A stretch of 64,000 nucleotides of DNA from Labilibaculum filiforme (GCF_002843315.1 NZ_MVDD01000002.1:1-64000); one strand, 5' to 3'; shown: positions 27,329 to 36,711, numbered from the stretch's first letter. Program-made: numbers and translations. The notes: generated by a model from the letters alone, not told the origin.

Positions 27329-27447
27329 TACGAAACAATCAAAATATCTGCTAAGGATATATAATTCGAAATCAGTTTTTACAACTACGCCCAGGCTTCT
27401 ATTAACTTGTTAAAAGTGAAAAAAAAATAAATATAAAAATAAATAAC

Positions 27448-28992
27448 ATGCGAATACTTGCTATCATTCTGATAACAATGAACTTTATTGGATTTGCAAA
27501 TGCAAAAAAGAAGGAAAAGTTCAAAGAAAACTGGAAATCCCTAGAGAAAATAGAACAGGTACCTGAATGGTTTCAGGATGCTAAATTTGGTATTTATGCA
27601 CATTGGGGACCTGTCTCAAATGCATTTGAAGGAACTGACCCCAACAAATTTTATGCAGGTTGGCACGGAATGAAGATGTATGAAGATGGTGTGAAAGTAC
27701 CAACAAAATCGGGACAACCAACCAGTAATTTCATTCATCACTCTGAGCATTTCGGAGATCCTGCAGTGTTTGGCTACAAACAACTAATTGAGAAATTTAA
27801 TCCATCAGGTTTTAACGCCAAAGAATGGGCTGATTTATTTGCACTCTCAGGAGCCAAATTCGCAGGACCTGTTGCCATGCACCACGATAATTTTGCCATG
27901 TGGGATGCAAAATCAACACGTTGGAATTCGATGAATTATGGAGGTATTGACCCATCTGCCACTTTGAAAAAAGAAATTGAAGCCAAAGGCATGAAGTTTA
28001 TGGCCTCCTTTCATCATGCATTCACCTGGCAATATTATGCGCCAGCGCATGCTTACGGTGGTGTTAGTCCAGAAGATTACGACTTATATACAAATCCACA
28101 CGAATTGGATTCTGAAACTCCAGACGCACGTTTTTACAAAGAATGGTGGGCAAAATTAAAAGAATACATTGATGTATATCAGCCTGATTTAATTTGGTTT
28201 GATTGGTGGTTGGAGAACATGACAGAAGAATGCAGACAAGAGTTCTTAGCTTATTACCACAACAAAGGATTGGAATGGAACAAGGATGTTGCCGTTTGCT
28301 ACAAGGAAAGCACTTTTCCTGCAAGTACTGCTATTAAAGATTACGAGCGAGGAAGACCAAATCAGCCAGTTGATCAGATGTGGTTAACCGACACCTCTCC
28401 AGGAGCATGGTTTTATCGCCCGGGAGCAGTATTTAAAACACCTAACGAATTGGTTGATATTTTAGTGGATATTGTATCGAAAAATGGCTGTATGCTTTTA
28501 AATGTTCCTCCAAATCCTGATGGTACTATTCCTCAGGAAATGAAAGATTTGCTTCTTGAAATGGGGAAATGGTTAAAAATAAACGGCGATGCCATTTACG
28601 GAACACGGGTTTGGACTGTTTTTGGTGAAGGTCCTACCCGTTTGCCTGAAGGAGGTCATAAGGTTGAAAAACACAAAATTGTGTATACCAATACAGATAT
28701 TCGTTTCACTAAAAAATCGGACAAAGAATTTTACGCTATTGTAATGGATAAACCTGTAGGTGAGACTATTATTAAGTCGCTAAGCACTCAAATTGGTGTA
28801 TTAAACTCCAAAATCGAGAAAATCGAACTATTAGGAAGCAATGAGAAAATTGAATGGGAAAGAAACGAAAGAGGTTTGGTAATTAAATCTCCTAAAGTTT
28901 TACCTTCGGATTATGCTCATTCTTATAAAATAACATTGGTAGGTTATAGTGAAAATGCAATTGGTGGCGATACCGAAGCACATGTAGAATAA
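27448..28992 (+). CDS. GH29 alpha-L-fucosidase-like glycosidase, exported, distinct subtype
   Basis: A 514-aa exported protein (signal MRILAIILITMNFIGFANA, no lipobox). GH29 hallmarks: W-F-Q-D-A-K-F-G-I-Y-A-H-W-G near residue 45 and the likely nucleophile D252 in L-I-W-F-D-W-W-L. The M-H-H-D-N-F-A-M-W-D segment is also typical. Unlike the two operon paralogues it carries an insert with Y-A-G-W-H-G-M-K-M-Y-E and a different nucleophile environment, so it is a separate lineage rather than a recent copy. Third gene of the plus-strand unit, 119 bp after the sulfatase and followed by a shared terminator. Confidence 0.87.
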   Translation: MRILAIILITMNFIGFANAKKKEKFKENWKSLEKIEQVPEWFQDAKFGIYAHWGPVSNAFEGTDPNKFYAGWHGMKMYEDGVKVPTKSGQPTSNFIHHSEHFGDPAVFGYKQLIEKFNPSGFNAKEWADLFALSGAKFAGPVAMHHDNFAMWDAKSTRWNSMNYGGIDPSATLKKEIEAKGMKFMASFHHAFTWQYYAPAHAYGGVSPEDYDLYTNPHELDSETPDARFYKEWWAKLKEYIDVYQPDLIWFDWWLENMTEECRQEFLAYYHNKGLEWNKDVAVCYKESTFPASTAIKDYERGRPNQPVDQMWLTDTSPGAWFYRPGAVFKTPNELVDILVDIVSKNGCMLLNVPPNPDGTIPQEMKDLLLEMGKWLKINGDAIYGTRVWTVFGEGPTRLPEGGHKVEKHKIVYTNTDIRFTKKSDKEFYAIVMDKPVGETIIKSLSTQIGVLNSKIEKIELLGSNEKIEWERNERGLVIKSPKVLPSDYAHSYKITLVGYSENAIGGDTEAHVE

Positions 28993-29013
28993 ACCATAAG
29001 ATACTTATGATTG

Positions 29014-29049
29014 AAAAAAGGGCGTACAATTTAAATTGTATGCCCTTTT
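29014..29049. terminator. Bidirectional terminator between GH29 and the TPR regulator
   Basis: AAAGGGCGTACAATTT pairs with AAATTGTATGCCCTTT with one G-T pair. An A-run lies on one side and a T-run on the other, suiting the two converging genes. Confidence 0.75.
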
Positions 29050-29059
29050 GATATTTCAA

Positions 29060-30688
29060 CTATATAGAAGAAATAAAATTACTCAAATTAATATTTCTTT
29101 CCAGATCCATTTTCTTCCGTAAGCGATGTCGAGCCATGTGAACACTATTCACCGAGATACCCAATAAATGCGCCATTTCTTTTCCTGAAAAATTTAGTTT
29201 AATTAAAGCACAAATTTTTAAATCGGTTGGACTAAGATCAGGAACTTCGGTTCGTAACCTTTCGTAGAAGTTCTCATTCACCGAGATAAATCGATTATTA
29301 AAATCATCCCATAAACTATTCGAACTCTTCGTAATTGAACTCATTAAGGAATCATTTATAGCATGTTCTTTCGAAGCGTTTAACTGGTCGGCTAATAACT
29401 TAATAATCTCCTCTTTTTCGATTAATTTTAAGGTGGACGCCGTTAATTCTTTGTTCTTAATTTCGAGTAATTCTTTTGATTTAAGTGCCTGTTTTGCACT
29501 CACTTCCTTTTCTTTCCGATATTTATTTTGTTGTCTTTTATTCCGGATAATTAGTACCAATAGAACAAGGCTGAAAAGAAATATTACAATCACAATTCTA
29601 AATACCAAAATGGCTTGATCTTTTTCTGCCAATTGCAAATTAATCCGATTCAATTCTTTATCCTTGTTGATTAATTCTTCGCGATAACGATTTTTCACCT
29701 GAAGAAAACCACTGTTTCCTTTTCGTTTCGTACTAAAAAAACTCTCATTAATATTCTTCGAGATTCTAATATTTTTATAAGCTTTTTCAAACAGTCCCTC
29801 TTTTGCCTGTATCCAAGCCAGCCTTTCCAATAAATAAGCCTTTTGAATTGTATTTTTTCCATATAAATTGGAAAGATTATTGGCTTTATTCAGGTAAAGC
29901 AATGCCAAAGAGTCTTCATTCTCTTTCCGATATTCCTCACTCAATTTTGAATAGATCGTAATTAAATACCTATTGCTTTCCGAAGCATTTTCGTTACTAT
30001 TCTCGAATACATCCAATATTGAAAGTAATAACTTAGTCCCTTCTTCTCTCTGATTATTTTGATACAAAAAAGTTGCTTTTTTAACATCCAAATATGCCCT
30101 TTCAATTGGACTTTGCTTGATTGCATCAGATATCATGTAACAACTATCTAAATAGCTTCTGGCAGTATCGAAGCTTTTATATTTTAAATCCACAAGCATT
30201 TTATGAAAATAGGAAAAAATCATTTCCGATGGAAGTATCCGATTGTGTCGATAAGAATAACGGTTTAACTCAAGCGATTTCTCGATATATTTTTTTGTAT
30301 CTTCTTCCTGATTAAATGTAAAATTCAGCATCCCGAAATCATCATAGACCTTTGCTAGTAAAATAGTATCACCATATTCTTCGGATAAAAACAAAGCCTC
30401 TCCAGAATGATCAAATGCATCACTAAATTCCAATTCGTCCCGTTTCTTTTTACTTAGGGACAATAAAGACCTAATGATACCTGCAGTATCTTTTTCAAAA
30501 ACTCCCTTTTCATAAGCTTTATTCAATACAAAAATAGAAGAATCAATAGGAATCTCTAAAGTGGCATCACCATTTTCCAATTGCTCCCCCAAAACCTGAG
30601 CTTGTAAAGTTCCCAATCCTACAAAGTAAAAATATAGAAATGCGGTAATTACCGGAAATAAGCCACTAAAACTTATCTTAAATCTCAT
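29060..30688 (-). CDS. Membrane TPR regulator with LuxR-type helix-turn-helix
   Basis: A 542-aa protein. Signal peptide or N-terminal anchor (about 8-30), TPR-like helical repeats (about 55-330), one TM helix (about 360-381), a long coiled coil (about 385-450) and a C-terminal helix-turn-helix (about 484-525): L-S-P-T-D-L-K-I-C-A-L then G-K-E-M-A-H-L-L-G-I-S-V-N-S-V. Known: this TPR-TM-HTH layout is frequent in Bacteroidota and often regulates carbohydrate or envelope genes, but few members are studied. It is the second membrane-bound one-component regulator of this cluster. A TATATTTG -7 box (minus strand, 30726-30733) precedes it. Confidence 0.78.
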   Translation of the reverse strand: MRFKISFSGLFPVITAFLYFYFVGLGTLQAQVLGEQLENGDATLEIPIDSSIFVLNKAYEKGVFEKDTAGIIRSLLSLSKKKRDELEFSDAFDHSGEALFLSEEYGDTILLAKVYDDFGMLNFTFNQEEDTKKYIEKSLELNRYSYRHNRILPSEMIFSYFHKMLVDLKYKSFDTARSYLDSCYMISDAIKQSPIERAYLDVKKATFLYQNNQREEGTKLLLSILDVFENSNENASESNRYLITIYSKLSEEYRKENEDSLALLYLNKANNLSNLYGKNTIQKAYLLERLAWIQAKEGLFEKAYKNIRISKNINESFFSTKRKGNSGFLQVKNRYREELINKDKELNRINLQLAEKDQAILVFRIVIVIFLFSLVLLVLIIRNKRQQNKYRKEKEVSAKQALKSKELLEIKNKELTASTLKLIEKEEIIKLLADQLNASKEHAINDSLMSSITKSSNSLWDDFNNRFISVNENFYERLRTEVPDLSPTDLKICALIKLNFSGKEMAHLLGISVNSVHMARHRLRKKMDLERNINLSNFISSI

Positions 30689-30725
30689 ATATATAGGCTA
30701 TTACATTTTACAATTCAAATAAACA

Positions 30726-30733
30726 CAAATATA
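30726..30733 (-). promoter_or_regulatory. -7 promoter element of the TPR regulator gene
   Basis: TATATTTG on the minus strand matches TAnnTTTG and lies 38 bp upstream of the start codon. No strong -33 element was seen. Confidence 0.45.
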
Positions 30734-30800
30734 TGTAAAGTCTTTGTAAATACCGAAAATGAGTCATGTATAGTTTTTGTGAGCAATTATAATGTGGAAT

Positions 30801-30816
30801 GAATACCCTTTTTTTG
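30801..30816 (+). promoter_or_regulatory. AATACCC-T-tract box upstream of a sulfatase gene
   Basis: GAATACCCTTTTTTTG lies 70-85 bp before the start of the sulfatase at 30886. It differs by only one or two positions from the minus-strand CATTACCCTTTTTTG upstream of the GH28 operon. Confidence 0.45.
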
Positions 30817-30885
30817 TAAAATTGTTATCAGAATCTATCAAAAGCTAAGTTTAAAATTTAGCTAAAAAACAATCGAATTCAAAAA

Positions 30886-32730
30886 ATGAAAACAGCAAGA
30901 CTAATCCTCACCGCTTTTTACTTGTTTTTGTCCTTACTTACCCTAGCACAAAAACAAAAGCCAAATATTCTTTGGATAATTACCGATGACCAGAGAGCTG
31001 ATGCTTTGGCCTGTTTTAATGAAGCCGCAAGTGGTAAAAAAAGTAGTCCTTTGGGCTATGTAGAATCTCCAAATATAGATCTGTTTGCCAAAGAGGGAGT
31101 TCTGTTTTCCAATGCTTATTGTAATTCTCCTGCGTGTGCTCCATCCCGAGCTTCAATGTACACTGGTAAATATCCACACCATTCTGGCATTTATGGATTC
31201 GAGCAAAATCATCCCAACGCAAAACATTGCAATCCTGTCATTCCCGAAATTTTACGAGAGAATGGATACAACACAGTAAGAATTGGAAAATCAGGCGTAT
31301 ACATCTTTAAGTGGGGCCCAGGATTAACTTGGACAGATCCCGATTTTTACAATCTTGTTGTAGATACAAAAAACAACTTACAAAAAGTTGGAATGACTGA
31401 CTATTACAAAGCAAAAGTACATGGAAAAGGGAAATTAGGAGGAGAACAAGAAACATGGTACCACCCCAACGGAAGTACAAGCAACTACTATCTCTCCGTA
31501 AAAGAAGGTGATGTTCCGCAAGAAGATATTGCCAAAAATAATCAAATAGATAAAGGACAAGATATTTTAAGAGCATATACACGTTCTCAAACAAAAATGA
31601 TTTTAGGCGGAGAAAGTACTATGCCCGGATCGAAAACAATTGATGGACGTATTACTGAAGAATTTCAAAATTATTTTAAGAACGCCAACAAGACCTACAC
31701 CAGCTTAGACGGAAGAAAATTAAAAGGTCCTAACACTTTGGAACCTCAATTTGTGAGCCTCGGTTATCATTTTCCTCACTCCCCTGTTCTACCTCCAAAG
31801 TCGTTTCGGGATCGATTCGAAAACAAAGTTTATAAAATTCCTGAATTAAAACGTTCGGAATTAGACAGACTTCCTCAACAGTTGAAAAAGCTATATGAGA
31901 AAATGAAGATAGATGCGATGACCAATGATGAAAAACAACAATTAATCCGAGACTATTATGCTTTTTGTGCCTTTGGAGATTCATTAGTGGGTGCTTCTAT
32001 TAAAACATTTAAAAAGTATTGTACCGATAATAAACAAGAATATTTAATTCTGCTTGTTTGTGGCGATCATGGCTGGCACCTGGGAGAACAAGGAATTAGT
32101 GCCAAATTTGCACCTTACGACAAATCGAACCATACCACTGTAATTGCAGTTTCATCTGATAAAAAGAAATTTCCAGCAGGAAAAATTATCGACAAATATG
32201 TAGAATTTGTTGACTTTGCACCAACTTTTTATGCTACCGCCGGAATTCCTGTAGAAGCAAAACAATATGATTATTTAGATGGTTACGATTTAGCAAAAGT
32301 AGTAAGTGGCGACAAAAAAGCTCGTGAATATGTTTTAGGCGAAATGAATCATGTAATTGGGGATCGTGCCTATATCCGCACAAAAGATTTTGCTTTCTCG
32401 ATGCGCGTTCGCGAAAAAGATGGAAAACCCAAAGCTAAAACACTTACTATTGATATCAAATGGGCGCTTTATACTTCACCCGAAAATGCTGAAATGGCAC
32501 TTTACGACTTACGTGTTGATGATGCAGAACAATGGAACGTTGCCAATACCGAAAAGTATAAAAAACTTGCCGAATGGTTTCGACAAAAATTAGGAAACAT
32601 TGTGTTAGGCGATGGTAGAATTGAATGCGACTGGTCGTATGAAAATAAATGGGCCCGAAGCGATTTTGCGATTGGCGCAGACGACAAAGTAGTTGATATT
32701 CCAAAGAAAATTATTCCAAAGATAGATTAG
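30886..32730 (+). CDS. Family S1 sulfatase, exported, large form
   Basis: A 614-aa sulfatase with signal peptide MKTARLILTAFYLFLSLLTLA. Metal site N-I-L-W-I-I-T-D-D-Q-R; formylglycine motif C-A-P-S-R near residue 83; metal ligands again in C-G-D-H-G-W-H-L-G-E. The H-L-G-E-Q-G loop and the long central insert (about 120-280) are seen in iduronate-2-sulfatase-like members of S1. Inferred: it desulfates a uronate-type or related residue in the same glycan as the other enzymes. It is monocistronic, divergent from the TPR regulator, and followed by a strong terminator. Confidence 0.87.
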   Translation: MKTARLILTAFYLFLSLLTLAQKQKPNILWIITDDQRADALACFNEAASGKKSSPLGYVESPNIDLFAKEGVLFSNAYCNSPACAPSRASMYTGKYPHHSGIYGFEQNHPNAKHCNPVIPEILRENGYNTVRIGKSGVYIFKWGPGLTWTDPDFYNLVVDTKNNLQKVGMTDYYKAKVHGKGKLGGEQETWYHPNGSTSNYYLSVKEGDVPQEDIAKNNQIDKGQDILRAYTRSQTKMILGGESTMPGSKTIDGRITEEFQNYFKNANKTYTSLDGRKLKGPNTLEPQFVSLGYHFPHSPVLPPKSFRDRFENKVYKIPELKRSELDRLPQQLKKLYEKMKIDAMTNDEKQQLIRDYYAFCAFGDSLVGASIKTFKKYCTDNKQEYLILLVCGDHGWHLGEQGISAKFAPYDKSNHTTVIAVSSDKKKFPAGKIIDKYVEFVDFAPTFYATAGIPVEAKQYDYLDGYDLAKVVSGDKKAREYVLGEMNHVIGDRAYIRTKDFAFSMRVREKDGKPKAKTLTIDIKWALYTSPENAEMALYDLRVDDAEQWNVANTEKYKKLAEWFRQKLGNIVLGDGRIECDWSYENKWARSDFAIGADDKVVDIPKKIIPKID

Positions 32731-32754
32731 TTTAGTTTACAGTTAGGATTGCTG

Positions 32755-32790
32755 GTGCCATTATCATTTCGGGTAATGGCACTTTTTTTT
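32755..32790 (+). terminator. Terminator of the large sulfatase gene
   Basis: GTGCCATTA (32755-32763) pairs perfectly with TAATGGCAC (32774-32782), followed by eight T. Confidence 0.85.
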
Positions 32791-32815
32791 CCATAATAAA
32801 CAAGCTGTGAAATGC

Positions 32816-33583
32816 TTATTCCACTTCCAGCTCTAAACCATCGTAGGCCAGAAATACATTTTCAGGTAATTCAGCTTCTACTTCATCATGAAAACCCATT
32901 TGGTGACTTATGTGAGTAAAATACGCCTTTTCAGGTTGTAATTCTTTCACAATTTCTAAAGCCTCGGAAAGTGTATAGTGGGAAATATGAGGTTCTCGGC
33001 GAAGCGCATTCAGTACCAGAACCTTTAGTCCCTTAAGCTTCTCCTTTTCTTCCGGAGAAATATAATTTGCATCGGTAATGTATGCCAAATCACCAACACG
33101 AAAACCATAAACTGGTAATTTTAAATGCTTTACTCGCACTGGTTGTATGCTTGTTCCGTTAATATGAAAAATCTCATTCTGTAAATCCATCATATTTAGC
33201 TGCGGAATACCTGGATATTTAAATTCTGCAAAAACATAAGAGAATTCTTTCTTTAAAGATTCCTGCACTCGCTTTTCCGCATAAATAGTCACTGCTTTTT
33301 TATTCACCCAATTAAAAGCCCGGATATCGTCTAAACCAGCAGTGTGATCTTTATGTTCATGAGTAAAAAGTATAGCCGAAATATTCTCCACCTTTGCCCG
33401 TAACATCTGATATCTAAAATCAGGACCACTATCGATTACTAAATTTTGTCCATCGACATGAATTAAGACTGAAGAACGCAAGCGTTTATCTTTAAAATTG
33501 CTTGATTGACAAACAGGACATTTACAAGCAATAATGGGAACTCCTTGAGAAGTTCCGGTACCTAAAAAAGTTAATTTCAACAT
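32816..33583 (-). CDS. MBL-fold metallohydrolase, PhnP-like
   Basis: A 255-aa metallo-beta-lactamase-fold protein. The metal motif is T-H75-E-H77-K-D79-H80. Near the start, G-T-G-T-S-Q-G-V-P precedes a cysteine cluster C20-K-C22-P-V-C25, as in PhnP and other phosphodiesterases that bind an extra zinc. Known relatives hydrolyse cyclic phosphodiesters such as phosphoribosyl 1,2-cyclic phosphate. No phosphonate genes are near, so the true substrate is open. Nine bp after the transporter gene at 33593, probably co-transcribed. Confidence 0.8.
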   Translation of the reverse strand: MLKLTFLGTGTSQGVPIIACKCPVCQSSNFKDKRLRSSVLIHVDGQNLVIDSGPDFRYQMLRAKVENISAILFTHEHKDHTAGLDDIRAFNWVNKKAVTIYAEKRVQESLKKEFSYVFAEFKYPGIPQLNMMDLQNEIFHINGTSIQPVRVKHLKLPVYGFRVGDLAYITDANYISPEEKEKLKGLKVLVLNALRREPHISHYTLSEALEIVKELQPEKAYFTHISHQMGFHDEVEAELPENVFLAYDGLELEVE

Positions 33584-33592
33584 ATTGCATTT

Positions 33593-34525
33593 CTAATTCG
33601 AATTCCTTGAATCTCGTAGCTCTTTTCGAATGGATAGATAAAGTAGGTATGCCAACACAAAAACAGCCATTACCGCCGAAGGTATTGCTGCCTCTTCTCC
33701 AAATAATGTTAATGCTGTAACAACTGCAAAACCAGAACTCTTAATTGTTACCAAAAGATTCTGCGTAATTGCCACGGGAGCTTTCACCTTCAATGTACGG
33801 GTTAGTAGCTCATAAATCCATCCCAAACCAAAAATCCCAAGAAACAAAACTAAGGATACTAGTAAGAGTACATCAAAATTAGAAAAAAATACTTGCCGAT
33901 TGAGTCCAACAGCTGTAAAAATTAATAATGCAAAACCCCAATCAACAATTTTTCCTCTTGCTTTTTCAACCGTTGGCTTAATAGGTTTCCAAAGTAGCAA
34001 TCTTGAAATAAACAAGGGAACCAAAACAAGTTGCACCATTGTTATAAATAAATCAAATGGCTGAATACCTCCATCAATATTTGAAAACAAGCCAACAATA
34101 AGCGGTGCAAAAAACAAAGACGAAATAAAAGCTCCCAAAGTTCCCACAATAGCATATTTTAAATCACCATCTAAAATATGGGAGAAAGGAATAACAGCAA
34201 CACCCGGTGGTGTAGATGCAATTACCACAAAACCAAGAAATAATTCGGGAGTTGGCATTAACCAATACGACAAGGAAATAATTACCACTCCAAACACGAC
34301 GTAATTCAGAAACGATCCCATTACGATTGGCACCATCATCTGCTTTAAAGGAAACATTGCTTTTGTTGAAATACCGGTGGTTGAAAATGTCATTACGATC
34401 GCTAATATGTAAAAAGTGTACGCTTTTAACCAGCTTGCCCACTCGCCAATTAGCAATCCTAAAATAACTGCAAGAACCAGTATAAAGTTTCGATTTAATA
34501 TTATTTTCCTTGCTATTTGCGTCAT
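33593..34525 (-). CDS. BASS-type (bile acid:sodium symporter-like) transporter
   Basis: A 310-aa integral membrane protein with about nine to ten hydrophobic helices. The start at 34525 (MTQIARKI) gives the first helix in register; an upstream ATG at 34555 adds only polar residues. A motif A-S-T-P-P-G-V-A-V-I-P-F in the middle resembles the unwound cross-over helix of BASS transporters. Known: this superfamily moves organic anions or small acids with sodium. The substrate cannot be read from the sequence. Upstream of the PhnP-like gene in a two-gene unit. Confidence 0.72.
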   Translation of the reverse strand: MTQIARKIILNRNFILVLAVILGLLIGEWASWLKAYTFYILAIVMTFSTTGISTKAMFPLKQMMVPIVMGSFLNYVVFGVVIISLSYWLMPTPELFLGFVVIASTPPGVAVIPFSHILDGDLKYAIVGTLGAFISSLFFAPLIVGLFSNIDGGIQPFDLFITMVQLVLVPLFISRLLLWKPIKPTVEKARGKIVDWGFALLIFTAVGLNRQVFFSNFDVLLLVSLVLFLGIFGLGWIYELLTRTLKVKAPVAITQNLLVTIKSSGFAVVTALTLFGEEAAIPSAVMAVFVLAYLLYLSIRKELRDSRNSN

Positions 34526-34682
34526 ATTGTAACAATTATCATCAATGAAGTGCAAAGATGTAACAATTCAAGATAAGTTCAAAACTATTCATAATGAATA
34601 CAGATAACAAAAACAGATTTGATCGGCATCCATTTATTTAGTGACAGACATATTTTGTACATTTGCGGAAAATATATCATTT

Positions 34683-35390
34683 ATGAAAGGCAAACTTTTT
34701 TTAATCCCAACTACATTGGGAGACACGGAAATTGATCAGGTAATCCCAAATCAGATACTACAATTGATACCAGACATCAAACATTTTATTGTTGAAAATA
34801 TCCGAACAACAAGACGTTACCTTAAAAAAGTGAATCAGGATATCAATATTGATGACCTTACTTTTTACGAGCTAAACAAACGAACATCACCCAAAGATAT
34901 CTCCACCTATTTAGATGCGATTACCGATAATGACATGGGAATTATTTCGGAAGCGGGATGCCCTGGCGTTGCTGATCCGGGAGCCGATGTTGTAAAAATA
35001 GCACACACAAAAAACATTGAAGTAGTTCCATTGGTTGGTCCCTCCTCCCTATTACTATCCTTAATGGCATCGGGCTTTAACGGACAAAACTTTGCCTTTA
35101 ACGGTTATTTACCTATTCCGAGTGACGAAAGAAGCAAGAAAATTAAACACTTGGATCATCGTTCTTTAAGCGAAGGCCAGACCCAAATGTTTATTGAGAC
35201 TCCTTTCCGAAACATGAAAATGTTAGAAGATTTACTTCAGAATTGCAGTCCGGCCACTAAACTTTGTATTGCTGCAGATATCACACTCGAATCCGAATAT
35301 ATCAAAACAATGAGTATTCAAGCTTGGAAAAACAATCTGCCAGAACTACACAAAAGACCAGCTATTTTCCTAATTCACAGAGATAAATAA
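34683..35390 (+). CDS. SAM-dependent tetrapyrrole-methylase-fold methyltransferase, RsmI-like
   Basis: A 235-aa protein starting at the ATG at 34683 (MKGKLFLIPTTLGD). Family blocks: T-R-R-Y-L-K-K, S-E-A-G-C-P-G-V-A-D-P-G (the glycine-rich SAM loop) and V-G-P-S-S-L-L-L-S-L-M-A-S-G. The rRNA 2'-O-methyltransferase RsmI has the same order, usually with 270-290 aa. This shorter Bacteroidota form lacks the C-terminal extension. Function on 16S rRNA C1402 is thus probable but not certain. A TACATTTG promoter box lies at 34658-34665. Confidence 0.75.
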   Translation: MKGKLFLIPTTLGDTEIDQVIPNQILQLIPDIKHFIVENIRTTRRYLKKVNQDINIDDLTFYELNKRTSPKDISTYLDAITDNDMGIISEAGCPGVADPGADVVKIAHTKNIEVVPLVGPSSLLLSLMASGFNGQNFAFNGYLPIPSDERSKKIKHLDHRSLSEGQTQMFIETPFRNMKMLEDLLQNCSPATKLCIAADITLESEYIKTMSIQAWKNNLPELHKRPAIFLIHRDK

Positions 35391-35423
35391 AAAAAAACAG
35401 CGCAGCTATTAAATCTGCGCTGT
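35391..35423 (-). terminator. Terminator of the DHH phosphoesterase gene
   Basis: ACAGCGCAG (35397-35405) pairs with CTGCGCTGT (35415-35423). Read on the minus strand it is followed by a T-run of seven or more (A-run at 35391-35397), 38 bp past the stop at 35462. Confidence 0.75.
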
Positions 35424-35461
35424 AAGTATTCTACCCATGAAGCATGGTTTATTAATTCCTT

Positions 35462-36496
35462 CTATTCCGATAAGCTTTCATAAAAATCAGGCAAAACCTG
35501 TTTAAATAGATCGATAGCTTCCGTTAATGTCTTTTCGGTTCGACCTCCGGCTGCGTTCATATGTCCGCCACCATTAAAATAATCTCGGGCAACACTATTA
35601 ATAGGAACATTCCCTTTCGATCGGAAGGAAATTTTTACCGCATCGTCCTTTTCGATAAAAATTACGGAAACCAACATATCCTGAATCGACAAAGGATAAT
35701 TCACAAAGCCCTCGGTATCGCCATCTTTAAAATTAAATCGAAGCAAGTCTTCTTTTGTTAGGGTAATAATTGCTGTTTTATATTCCGATAAAACCTCCAA
35801 TCCCTGATCCAAACAAAATCCTAACAATTTCATTCTATCGGGAGAAAAATTATCGTAAATATTCGAGTGAATTTTACTTTTATCGATTCCTTTTGCCAGT
35901 AAGCTTCCTACCACCTGATAAGTTCTGGCTTGCGATGAATTATAACTTAAGCCACCTGTATCGGTAATAATTCCCGTATAAATACACTCCGCAATGGCTT
36001 CATCAATCATATCCTCATCGCCTAAAGCTTCTATGAATTCGTACATCATTTCGCAGGTAGAACACATTTGAGTATCCGAAAACATCACATCAACAATTTG
36101 TTCTGGTTCGGGATGATGATCGATCATGATTTTTTTTGCATTCGCATTTGCCAACACCTCTTCCAAATCTCCCGATCGCTTAAAAGAATTATGGTCTACA
36201 ATAAAAATAAGATCGGATGAATTAATATATTTCTCCGCTTTTTTCTTTCCGTTGGTATAAATCCAAACCTCGGAATTACCAGGCAACCATTTTAAAAAAA
36301 CAGGATAAGCACTTGGACTAATAATTTGAGCTTGTTTTCCTTTCTTTGTTAAGTATTGAACCAAGGCTAATGATGAGCCAATAGCATCACCATCGGGGCC
36401 CGAGTGAGGGATAATTGAAATCTGAGTAGATTCCCCAAGCAATACTTCAACCTCTTTAATCAGCTCTTTATCAATCCTATTTTGCAAATTATTCAT
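35462..36496 (-). CDS. DHH/DHHA1 phosphoesterase, NrnA-like
   Basis: A 344-aa protein with the DHH motifs in order: S-G-P-D-G-D-A-I-G-S near residues 32-42, F-I-V-D-H-N, I-D-H-H-P near 125, and the C-terminal DHHA1 block G-G-G-H-M-N-A-A-G-G. Known: NrnA proteins degrade nano-RNAs (2-5 nt) from the 5' or 3' end and dephosphorylate pAp; related members cleave cyclic-di-AMP or pApA. No DHH-accessory membrane domain (GdpP-type) is present, supporting the NrnA type. Divergent from ndk; monocistronic. Confidence 0.85.
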   Translation of the reverse strand: MNNLQNRIDKELIKEVEVLLGESTQISIIPHSGPDGDAIGSSLALVQYLTKKGKQAQIISPSAYPVFLKWLPGNSEVWIYTNGKKKAEKYINSSDLIFIVDHNSFKRSGDLEEVLANANAKKIMIDHHPEPEQIVDVMFSDTQMCSTCEMMYEFIEALGDEDMIDEAIAECIYTGIITDTGGLSYNSSQARTYQVVGSLLAKGIDKSKIHSNIYDNFSPDRMKLLGFCLDQGLEVLSEYKTAIITLTKEDLLRFNFKDGDTEGFVNYPLSIQDMLVSVIFIEKDDAVKISFRSKGNVPINSVARDYFNGGGHMNAAGGRTEKTLTEAIDLFKQVLPDFYESLSE

Positions 36497-36651
36497 TCTA
36501 TTTTCTTCTACTAATTATTATAAGCTGATAAAGATACAATAGATCATTAGATTTTAACCCCTGAAAAGAGATAGATTTACGAAACACAAGCCATGTTGAA
36601 GCAAGCCTAAAAAAAATAAAGCAATCAGCTTCTGGTTTTTGTTAAACTAAC

Positions 36652-36683
36652 TCTTGCACAAGAGCTCAGAATCCTTATTTTTG
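36652..36683 (+). promoter_or_regulatory. Promoter of ndk
   Basis: TATTTTTG (36676-36683) fits TAnnTTTG, with TCTTG (36652-36656) 19 bp upstream as the -33 element. The ndk start codon follows 28 bp downstream of the -7 box. Confidence 0.6.
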
Positions 36684-36711
36684 TGTACAAAACATTTAAC
36701 CATACACATAT

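Noticed and set aside
10982-32730. SusC/SusD pair or TonB-dependent receptor in the glycan cluster
   Set aside because: No frame in the region has TonB-box, plug or SusD features; all large frames are accounted for by enzymes and regulators.
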